Source of the DNA: CAZSAL01 sp964604825
GTDB taxonomy: Bacteria > Elusimicrobiota > Elusimicrobia > 2-01-FULL-59-12
Direction of reading: 5' to 3'
Assembly (NCBI GenBank): GCA_964604825.1
Contig: CAZSAL010000062.1
Span: 1 to 12,842 of the forward strand
DNA: 12,842 nucleotides
A model generated the notes under the pieces. That model was not told where the DNA came from. It ran no database searches and saw nothing but the letters and a program-made list of their open reading frames with translations. The position numbers and the translations under genes were made by a program. Shown here in pieces: positions 1-5,786 of the stretch. Position 1 is the first letter of the stretch, and each line of letters starts with the position of its first letter.

Positions 1-185
1 AAGAGAAATCAAACGGAAATGATGGATCCCCCGCTGACGACCGCGGAGGATGACGGCGGGGGGGGGCCCACGTCGTGAAGGTATTCAGGTACCTTGCAAA
101 TATGGGACTTTTGGGCATAAATTTTCACCCTTAACTCCCTTGTAATAATTGATTTTTAGACTTATATAAAACTTAGTATATAAAC
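1..185. other. Upstream gap with no assignable gene
   Basis: All three forward frames reach a stop within the first 80 bases (for example TGA at 76-78), so the 3' tail of an upstream gene could lie here, but the right frame cannot be told from so few codons. Visible structure: CCCCCGC at 28-34 pairs with GCGGGGG at 56-62 around a 21-nt loop, a run of nine G at 58-66, and a small hairpin AAGGTA (78-83)/TACCTT (90-95). None is followed by a good T-run, so none is a clear terminator. From about 100 the sequence becomes AT-rich and leads into the Tad promoter. Confidence 0.4.
140..168 (+). promoter_or_regulatory. Candidate sigma70-type promoter for the Tad pair
   Basis: TTGTAA (140-145, 4/6 to consensus), a 17-nt spacer and TATATA (163-168, 4/6) lie in an AT-rich stretch just before the ATG at 186. 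Initiation would fall near 175, leaving a leader of only about 11 nt without a Shine-Dalgarno sequence. Other registers, such as TATAAA two bases on, are possible in this AT-rich DNA, so the exact boxes are uncertain. Confidence 0.35.
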
Positions 186-1763
186 ATGCTGAGCCAAGGA
201 CAGAAAAACAAGGCAGCTTGCAAGGGGCAATTTATACCGATAACAGCCATGATGGCAGTTGTCGGCGTGTTCGTGGCTGTTGCCAGTCTTAATCTATACC
301 AGATAGCACGGGCCGAGCTTCAGGCGCAGAACATCGCCGATGCCGTAGCGCTCAATTTGACGGCAGCCGAAGGCCAGACGCTTAATCATCTGGCGATGAA
401 CATGGAAATCCAGAACTACCCTCCCTACAAATGGCCCACTTGGAACACCCCGACAAACGTCCTTGGTTCGATGTTTATTCCTGCAGTGAACAATCAGATC
501 ACGGACTATGAACAACCCGGGATCCCGCGGGAAAAATCCTGGGAAACCAGTTGGGAAAAGTTTTTCTATCATTCAGGGATCTGGCCGGCAGACGGCACGA
601 CGTGGTCAACCGGATGGTCAAACGGGTGGACGAACGCTTTCCTCACAAAAACGAATTTCGGATCATGGACAAATACGCAGCCCATGACAGGCGATTATAT
701 TGCGTACCTGCCACCTCCGCCTCTATCTTATGCCGAAAATAATACTGACATTACCGCTAACAACACCGCCCTGAACAATTACATTCACAGTTGCGGCGGA
801 TCTCCGGAGTTTTGCAGTGGGAAGGCCCCTTTGACAGATATTTTTAAGAGCAATTACGCCGCGAATTACGTTTTTTATAATACGGCTTACTTGAACGATT
901 ATGCCTTCACCATCAATGAGAATCTAGCCTGGGACAAATTCAGCATTGATCAGTACAACTCCAATTATTTTACGAATCAGTCTAATATGCAGAACATATT
1001 ATCCAATGGAAGCATTTCTGAACTCGCCCCGGGCGCAAACAACGGCTATACCTTGATCGTATGGAACAGCGACGACCGAACTGCAGACGCCGTGAAACAA
1101 GCATCGGCGACTATTAACAATCTGAAGCAGAACCCTTCCATGGCGACAACGGTCACGACTTTAATGAATCCTCTGAAATTTCATATACATGGCATTAAAG
1201 TCCAATACCTCGTGACACAAAGCAATACATGCGTCAATGGAAACCCGTTCTCGGCAGTGGTGGGCAGCGGCATAAATTGCGTGAGAACGGGAATCAACGC
1301 GGGGAAAAACTGCATGTGTAATGGAACAGGTAATTTGTATTACCGGCCGACCTTGAATCCCTCAGGATCAGCGGATTTGAGCAACTTCCTGCTGTTGGGC
1401 GCCTATGACCCCTTTTCCGGCGGCGTCATACAGTGCAACAATCTGGATGCCGATAACCCGTGCGCGATCGGATGGCCCCAGATGTTTGATGAGTCCCGCA
1501 AACCTGTAACGCCCATGCTGACCGCGACAGTGGCGAACCAGACTCAACACTTAGTCGGCGTAGCGGTGTTCCTAGTCCGGAACCTGCAGGTTCCGGTTCT
1601 AGGCAACTGGACGATTACAGCAAAGGCTTTCGCCTATCTTGTCAACGGTTCAGGAGAACTGGCAGCAGAACGCCCGGATGAACAAGGCATCAACAGGCCC
1701 CATTTCAGCCCCACTTACTTCGTGGGATTGGGAGAGCCAAACACACTGCAAGGAATGCACTGA
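186..1763 (+). CDS. TadG-like Flp pilus-assembly protein
   Basis: A 525-residue protein with one N-terminal hydrophobic segment (about residues 16-38), followed by Y-x-IARAELQAQNIADAVALNLTAAE. That pattern of an aromatic residue, an R-x-x-x-Q-x-Q-N stretch and A-D-A-x-A-L is typical of the TadG-like N-terminal domain (TadE/TadG family). The remainder should lie outside the cytoplasmic membrane; it is rich in Asn, Trp, Tyr and Thr, has a Trp cluster at about 98-165 and several Cys (CGGSPEFC, NCMC), and resembles nothing else I recognise. The start is fixed by an in-frame TAG at 174-176. No Shine-Dalgarno is visible. A TadE-like gene follows after 13 nt, so the two are probably an operon. Family-based inference: a minor pilin-like or anchoring component of a Flp/Tad-type apparatus. 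No Tad ATPase, secretin or Flp pilin is in view. Confidence 0.7.
   Translation: MLSQGQKNKAACKGQFIPITAMMAVVGVFVAVASLNLYQIARAELQAQNIADAVALNLTAAEGQTLNHLAMNMEIQNYPPYKWPTWNTPTNVLGSMFIPAVNNQITDYEQPGIPREKSWETSWEKFFYHSGIWPADGTTWSTGWSNGWTNAFLTKTNFGSWTNTQPMTGDYIAYLPPPPLSYAENNTDITANNTALNNYIHSCGGSPEFCSGKAPLTDIFKSNYAANYVFYNTAYLNDYAFTINENLAWDKFSIDQYNSNYFTNQSNMQNILSNGSISELAPGANNGYTLIVWNSDDRTADAVKQASATINNLKQNPSMATTVTTLMNPLKFHIHGIKVQYLVTQSNTCVNGNPFSAVVGSGINCVRTGINAGKNCMCNGTGNLYYRPTLNPSGSADLSNFLLLGAYDPFSGGVIQCNNLDADNPCAIGWPQMFDESRKPVTPMLTATVANQTQHLVGVAVFLVRNLQVPVLGNWTITAKAFAYLVNGSGELAAERPDEQGINRPHFSPTYFVGLGEPNTLQGMH
1571..1603. repeat. Perfect 20-bp palindrome inside the TadG-like gene
   Basis: Bases 1577-1596 read CCGGAACCTGCAGGTTCCGG, identical to their own reverse complement. 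They are flanked by CCTAG (1571-1575) and CTAGG (1599-1603), which also pair across a one- or two-base internal loop. The stretch is in frame and encodes part of FLVRNLQVPVLGN, so it does not break the gene. Confidence 0.75.
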
Positions 1764-1776
1764 TGGAAAGGAATTA

Positions 1777-2523
1777 ATGTATAAAAAAAATGATCAGCGC
1801 GGGCAGGCGATGGTGGAAATGTCCGTCCTTTTGCCGACTTTGGTTCTTTTCACCCTGCCCCTAATTCTGCTGATATTTATCGAGTGGCGCGGCATCAAAA
1901 ACCGCGAGGCCGTTAACATGGCCGCCCGAATATACGGCCAGCAATGTTACGGAAATAATTCCAGTTATATTTTTAACTTGGTTTTTGCGGAATCCTCAGA
2001 TCCGCATAACGATACTTGCAATGGGATCGACTCGCCGCCTGCCTGGAGTCAGATTCCGGCGGGCGCATCGCCTTCAATCCAGGGCTATATAAATTCGGCG
2101 CAAATTAATAACATGGCCAATCAAGTCAGAGGATATCGCGCCGACAACAACACCATTTACGGGAAAATGATGGGAGCAGTCCATGCTTTTATCGGTTCCG
2201 CAAATGTCATAATCACGCCGCCGGTACCGGCGCCTGATTTGGCGCCGTACACGATTTGGTCCGGCGGCCGCGTAGACAATCAGCCCTCGCCTGGACAAGC
2301 CACGGTAAAAGTACAGATCATTCAGTTTTTTAATCTTCCAACGATTTTAAAAGGTTTGCCTGCGGGTTTTGTCTTTAACGATACTGCCTACAGCGGCGAC
2401 GATACCGCCATCTATGGCTTCCTGCGTCAGGCCGCGTCATCGTGTTCAGACATGCCGCCATGGGTACAGGCGATACAGACCCGTACTCCGTACATTAATA
2501 AAACAAACGGCTGGCCGACTTAA
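1777..2523 (+). CDS. TadE-like pseudopilin family protein
   Basis: A 248-residue protein beginning MYKKNDQRGQAMVEM. The start at 1777 has a good ribosome site (AAAGGA at 1767-1772, 4 nt ahead) and places the family motif near the N-terminus; an in-frame upstream ATG at 1639 would overlap the previous gene by 42 codons and is not credible. R-G-Q-A-M-V-E matches the prepilin-peptidase rule: cleavage after Gly9, with Glu14 at position +5 of the mature protein. It is followed by a hydrophobic segment (about residues 15-37) and a polar extracellular part ending in a Cys/Trp-containing tail. TadE and TadF of Aggregatibacter are processed this way. It lies 13 nt behind the TadG-like gene and is probably co-transcribed. 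The downstream gap to the end of clpB, 64 nt, shows no terminator. Confidence 0.75.
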   Translation: MYKKNDQRGQAMVEMSVLLPTLVLFTLPLILLIFIEWRGIKNREAVNMAARIYGQQCYGNNSSYIFNLVFAESSDPHNDTCNGIDSPPAWSQIPAGASPSIQGYINSAQINNMANQVRGYRADNNTIYGKMMGAVHAFIGSANVIITPPVPAPDLAPYTIWSGGRVDNQPSPGQATVKVQIIQFFNLPTILKGLPAGFVFNDTAYSGDDTAIYGFLRQAASSCSDMPPWVQAIQTRTPYINKTNGWPT

Positions 2524-2587
2524 AAATTCTCCAGCAACGAAAGTTTGGATACTTTATATTTTGCGGACCGTTTCTCCTATAAAACCT

Positions 2588-5182
2588 TCAACGGGCGGAC
2601 GGGACGGAAAACACCAGCGCTTCACTGTCGGTTCTGTCAGGCGCGTCCGCTTTAACGGTTTCACCTTCGCGAATCTCGCCGGCGATGACCTTACGGGCCA
2701 ACGGATCGAGCACCAGCCGCTGCAGCGCCCGTTTGAGCGGCCGCGCGCCGAAGCTCGGGTCGTAACCTTCCTTGGATATCAGCGCTTTTGCTCCTTTGGT
2801 CAGCTCCAGCGATATATGTTTATCGCTTAACCGCTTCAGCACCTGCGCCAGCTGGATGTCGATGATTTTGGAAAGATGTTCGGCATTCAGCCGATGGAAG
2901 ATAACAATCTCGTCTATGCGGTTAAGAAATTCCGGACGGAAATGCGCGCGCAGCGCCTCCTGGACACGTTTACGCATCTCACCTTCATTTTTCTGCTCTT
3001 GAATCCAGTTCGAGGCTATGTTCGACGTCATGATGATGATGGTGTTCCGGAAATCAACGGTCCGGCCCTGGCCGTCCGTCAGGCGGCCGTCGTCAAGAAT
3101 CTGCAGCAGCACGTTGAACACTTCGTGCGCCGCTTTCTCGATCTCGTCGAACAGAATCACGGAGTAAGGACGCCGCCGCACCGCTTCCGTAAGCTGGCCG
3201 CCTTCTTCGAATCCAACGTATCCAGGGGGCGCTCCGATCAGGCGCGCCACGGAGTGTTTCTCCATGTATTCGGACATGTCTATGCGCACCATGTTGCGCT
3301 CGTCATCAAAGAGATACTCTGCCAGCGCCTTTGCCAGTTCCGTTTTTCCCACCCCGGTAGGCCCCAGGAAAATAAAACTGCCTATGGGACGATTGGGATC
3401 AGCCAGCCCGGAACGCGCGCGGCGGATGGCGTTGGCCACAGCGTCAATCGCCTCGTCCTGCCCGACCACCCGGGCATGCAGGCGCTCCTCAATTTTTAAA
3501 AGCTTCTGCATTTCCGTTTCCAGCATCCGGGAAACCGGGATGCCCGTCCATTTCGATACCACCTGAGCGATATCTTCCTCGTCGACTTCTTCCTTTAGCA
3601 TGCGGTTTTTCTTCTGGAGGCTCGAGAGCTTTTTGTTCCGCTCTTCCAGAGATTTCTGCAGGCCGGGAATTTTGCCGTAGCGGATCTCGGAAGCGGCGGC
3701 CAGATCTCCGGAGCGTTCCGCCTGCTGCTCCTGCGCTTTCAATGCTTCCAACCGCTCTTTGGCACCGCGGATGGAAGTAATAATTTCTTTTTCCTGCTGC
3801 CAGTGCGCCCGCATGCTCTTTGATTCTTCTTTGAGATCGGCCAGGTCTTTCTCAAGCCTGTTAAGGCGCTCCTTGCTGGCTTCATCTGTTTCCTTTCTCA
3901 CCGCCTGCCGTTCGATTTCAAGCTGGCGCACCCGGCGCTCTATGACATCAAGTTCGACCGGCAGGGAATCTATTTCCATGCGCAGGCGGCTGGCGGCTTC
4001 GTCGATCAGATCAATGGCTTTATCCGGGAGAAAACGATCCGTGATGTAGCGGTTGGAAAGAACAGCGGCCGCGACCAGCGCCGTATCCTTTATGCGCACG
4101 CCGTGATGCACTTCGTAACGCTCTTTCAGCCCGCGCAGTATGGCGATTGTATCCTCAACCGAAGGCTGTCCCACATATACTGGCTGGAAGCGCCGCTCCA
4201 GCGCCGCATCCTTCTCGACATGCTTGCGGTATTCGCTGAGAGTTGTTGCGCCTACGCAGCGGAGCTCTCCGCGGGCGAGCATGGGCTTGAGCATATTTGC
4301 GGCATCTATGGCTCCTTCCGCCGCGCCGGCCCCCAGCAGGGTGTGCATCTCGTCAATGAAAAGAATGACCTGCCCCTGTGCGGAAGTGATCTCACTGAGC
4401 ACCGCTTTCAGGCGCTCTTCGAACTCACCGCGGTATTTCGCCCCTGCGATAAGGGCTCCAAGATCCAGACCGATAACTTTTTTATTTTTCAGGGTTTCCG
4501 GAACGTCGCCGGCAACAATCCTCTGGGCAAGGCCTTCGACAATAGCGGTCTTGCCTACGCCCGGATCTCCGATCAGGACGGGGTTGTTTTTAGTGCGGCG
4601 CGCAAGCACCTGGATCACGCGACGGATTTCTTCATTCCTGCCGATGACCGGATCGAGCTTGTTCCGGCGCGCGAGCGCGGTAAGATCGCGTCCGTATTTC
4701 TCGAGCGCCTGATATTTGGATTCAGGCTCAGGATCTGTAACGCGCTGAGATCCACGGACCTCCGCGAGCGCTTTCAGTGCGCCCTCCGAGGTTACTCCGT
4801 AACGGCTTAAAAGTTTCTGCATTTCTGGCTCCGCAGACTTTATAATCGCCAGCAGTAAGTGTTCAGTTGAAATAAACTCGTCCCGCAGCCCTTTGGCGGC
4901 TGTTTCCGCCTGATCCAGGACCGCGCGCAGCTCGCGGCTCATATAAGGCTCGCCGCCGGAAACAGAGGGACGTTTAGCGAGAAGCTTATCAAGGTCGTGG
5001 TGTAACGCGGAAATATTCACGTTCATACGACTTAAAACGGCAGGGACAATTCCTTCCGGCTGGTCCAGAAGCGCCAGAAGAAGATGCTCGGGTTCGAGCG
5101 CCTGGTGTCCGCGCGCCTGCGCAGCCTGCTGCATCCCCTGCAGCGCTTCCTGAGCTTTGGTGGTAAGTTTGTTAAGGTTCAT
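2588..5182 (-). CDS. clpB: ClpB protein-disaggregating AAA+ chaperone
   Basis: At 864 residues this matches the usual ClpB length (E. coli 857). Order of parts: Clp-N repeats (about 1-145); first AAA+ module with Walker A GDPGVGKT (205-212), pore loop KYRG (249-252), Walker B ILFIDE (273-278) and the arginine pair ERR (329-331); a coiled-coil middle domain (about 405-535), which marks ClpB rather than ClpA or ClpC; second AAA+ module with Walker A GPTGVGKT (607-614), pore loop GYVG (654-657), Walker B VILFDE (675-680) and sensor-2 GARPLKR (812-818). All catalytic residues checked are present. A hexameric, ATP-driven cytoplasmic disaggregase that works with DnaK. The start has AAGGAG (5190-5195) seven bases upstream. 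It is transcribed alone from a CIRCE-bearing promoter and converges on the Tad pair. Confidence 0.97.
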   Translation of the reverse strand: MNLNKLTTKAQEALQGMQQAAQARGHQALEPEHLLLALLDQPEGIVPAVLSRMNVNISALHHDLDKLLAKRPSVSGGEPYMSRELRAVLDQAETAAKGLRDEFISTEHLLLAIIKSAEPEMQKLLSRYGVTSEGALKALAEVRGSQRVTDPEPESKYQALEKYGRDLTALARRNKLDPVIGRNEEIRRVIQVLARRTKNNPVLIGDPGVGKTAIVEGLAQRIVAGDVPETLKNKKVIGLDLGALIAGAKYRGEFEERLKAVLSEITSAQGQVILFIDEMHTLLGAGAAEGAIDAANMLKPMLARGELRCVGATTLSEYRKHVEKDAALERRFQPVYVGQPSVEDTIAILRGLKERYEVHHGVRIKDTALVAAAVLSNRYITDRFLPDKAIDLIDEAASRLRMEIDSLPVELDVIERRVRQLEIERQAVRKETDEASKERLNRLEKDLADLKEESKSMRAHWQQEKEIITSIRGAKERLEALKAQEQQAERSGDLAAASEIRYGKIPGLQKSLEERNKKLSSLQKKNRMLKEEVDEEDIAQVVSKWTGIPVSRMLETEMQKLLKIEERLHARVVGQDEAIDAVANAIRRARSGLADPNRPIGSFIFLGPTGVGKTELAKALAEYLFDDERNMVRIDMSEYMEKHSVARLIGAPPGYVGFEEGGQLTEAVRRRPYSVILFDEIEKAAHEVFNVLLQILDDGRLTDGQGRTVDFRNTIIIMTSNIASNWIQEQKNEGEMRKRVQEALRAHFRPEFLNRIDEIVIFHRLNAEHLSKIIDIQLAQVLKRLSDKHISLELTKGAKALISKEGYDPSFGARPLKRALQRLVLDPLARKVIAGEIREGETVKADAPDRTDSEALVFSVPSAR

Positions 5183-5208
5183 CAGAACACTCCTTCACAT
5201 GCCGTCTT

Positions 5209-5317
5209 CCCGGCAGGCTGTAAGCCGGGACGCCACACTTCAGACGTCCGACTGCCTTGTGTCGTATTCATCAAAAAGATCTTTTTGGATGGGCCCCGGA
5301 GAACATATCTCCGGGGC
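5209..5317 (-). other. Structured clpB 5' leader
   Basis: Initiation near 5354 would give a leader of about 170 nt. It contains a 10-bp GC-rich hairpin (GCCCCGGAGA 5293-5302 with TCTCCGGGGC 5308-5317, 5-nt loop), a 16-bp perfect palindrome CAAAAAGATCTTTTTG (5272-5287), and a 6-bp hairpin (CCCGGC 5209-5214 with GCCGGG 5224-5229) ending about 14 nt before the Shine-Dalgarno. No stem is followed directly by a T-run on the clpB strand, so these do not look like intrinsic terminators. A role in mRNA stability or translation is possible but only inferred. Confidence 0.5.
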
Positions 5318-5334
5318 GACGTTCAGGGTGAGCA

Positions 5335-5361
5335 TTAGCACTCACTATACCTGTCTGCTAA
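5335..5361 (-). promoter_or_regulatory. CIRCE operator (HrcA binding site)
   Basis: TTAGCACTC (5335-5343), nine bases, then GTCTGCTAA (5353-5361). The consensus is TTAGCACTC-N9-GAGTGCTAA: the left arm is perfect and the right arm has two mismatches, with exact spacing. On the clpB strand it begins at the last base of the -10 box and covers the start site, the classic position for HrcA repression. It predicts an hrcA gene elsewhere in the genome. Confidence 0.88.
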
Positions 5362-5389
5362 TTATAACCCAGAAAGACAGTTTCATCAA
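5361..5389 (-). promoter_or_regulatory. Sigma70-type promoter of clpB
   Basis: On the minus strand TTGATG (5389-5384), a 17-nt spacer and a perfect TATAAT (5366-5361) form a strong housekeeping promoter. The expected start site is near 5354, inside the CIRCE operator. The pairing of a vegetative promoter with CIRCE suggests induction by relief of repression rather than by an alternative sigma factor. Confidence 0.85.
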
Positions 5390-5392
5390 GAA

Positions 5393-5413
5393 TGATCAGG
5401 GCGAGTGATCAGG
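5393..5413. repeat. 8-bp direct repeat upstream of the clpB promoter
   Basis: TGATCAGG occurs at 5393-5400 and 5406-5413, with a 13-bp period. Each copy contains the palindrome TGATCA, and the pair lies immediately upstream of the clpB -35 box (5384-5389). It could be a regulator site or chance; nothing else supports a function. Confidence 0.35.
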
Positions 5414-5448
5414 AGTGCTGATGCTGCTGCGGAAAGTTTATGGGGATG

Positions 5449-5567
5449 GTATTGCAGCGAGGCCTTCCTTCAATTCACGGGAAAGACCGAGGCGGCAATC
5501 CGCCTGTTGACTCTGCAAGCAGGATCGCCACGGCAGCCATCGAATCCTGGCTGGTCCTCGCTACGAC
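5449..5567. repeat. Degenerate dispersed palindromic element (MITE-like)
   Basis: AGCGAGG (5456-5462) and CCTCGCT (5556-5562) form terminal inverted repeats. Inside are GGCAATCC (5493-5500) and GGATCGCC (5522-5529), which pair with one mismatch, and the small hairpin GGCGG-caat-CCGCC. The order ATTGC-GCGAGG ... GGCAATCC ... GATCGCCAC ... CCTCGC-ACGACAG resembles the widespread bacterial intergenic repeat that begins near GTCATTGCGAGG and ends CCTCGCAATGACA. This likeness is from memory and the copy is decayed, so the call is tentative. Short forward reading frames here look accidental. Confidence 0.35.
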
Positions 5568-5594
5568 AGCTCTGCTTTCCCCCCCACCGGACAG

Positions 5595-5752
5595 GTGTAT
5601 CAAGAGGTGTATCAGCAGGTGTATCAGTGTATCAGTCGCTGATACACCTGGCATTTTTCCGTCGATGACTTAGGTGTATCAGTCAGTGTATCATAGGTGT
5701 ATCAGTGTATCAGTGTATCAGTGTATCAGTGTATCAGTGTATCAGTGTATCA
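5595..5752. repeat. GTGTATCA octamer repeat array
   Basis: GTGTATCA starts at 5595, 5607, 5619, 5627, 5674, 5686, 5697, 5705, 5713, 5721, 5729, 5737 and 5745. The last seven form a perfect 56-bp tandem run (5697-5752). One inverted copy, TGATACAC, sits at 5640-5647. The first three copies have a 12-bp period (AGGTGTATCAGN), so a 12-bp and an 8-bp register coexist, as expected of slipped-strand expansion. The array starts 35 bp beyond the ispG stop codon and is non-coding as far as I can see. Confidence 0.9.
5616..5656 (+). terminator. Possible hairpin terminator formed by inverted octamer copies
   Basis: CAGGTGTATCAG (5616-5627) pairs perfectly with CTGATACACCTG (5639-5650), loop 11 nt. An alternative 9-bp stem, GTGTATCAG (5627-5635) with CTGATACAC (5639-5647), has loop TCG. 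On the plus strand the stem is followed by GC-A-TTTTT (5651-5657), which resembles an intrinsic terminator. However, no plus-strand gene feeds into it, so it may simply be a by-product of the repeat array. Confidence 0.3.
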
Positions 5753-5786
5753 GTAGGGAGTTCTTGAGAGAAACCCCGCCGTACAA

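Noticed and set aside
1..78. 3' end of an upstream protein-coding gene
   Set aside because: Three frames each offer a short open tail before a stop; nothing in the 16-25 residues identifies a family, so no partial gene is called.
1639..1776. 46-codon N-terminal extension of the TadE-like gene
   Set aside because: It overlaps the TadG-like gene in another frame, lacks family similarity, and ATG 1777 has a good ribosome site right before the conserved RGQAMVEM motif.
2369..2830. Plus-strand reading frame of 153 codons across the tadE-clpB junction
   Set aside because: It overlaps the ends of two well-supported genes and its protein has arginine-rich, low-complexity character typical of a shadow frame.
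4103..4810. Long plus-strand frame of 235 codons opposite clpB
   Set aside because: It is antisense to a fully conserved ClpB sequence; long antisense frames are expected over GC-rich coding DNA.
5405..5673. Two overlapping plus-strand reading frames of 77 and 87 codons
   Set aside because: They run through a decayed palindromic element and the octamer repeats, have no ribosome site, and show no family features.
5595..5752. Octamer array as a CRISPR or replication-origin iteron cluster
   Set aside because: The units are only 8 bp with no unique spacers, and no cas, replication-initiator or AT-rich unwinding region is nearby.
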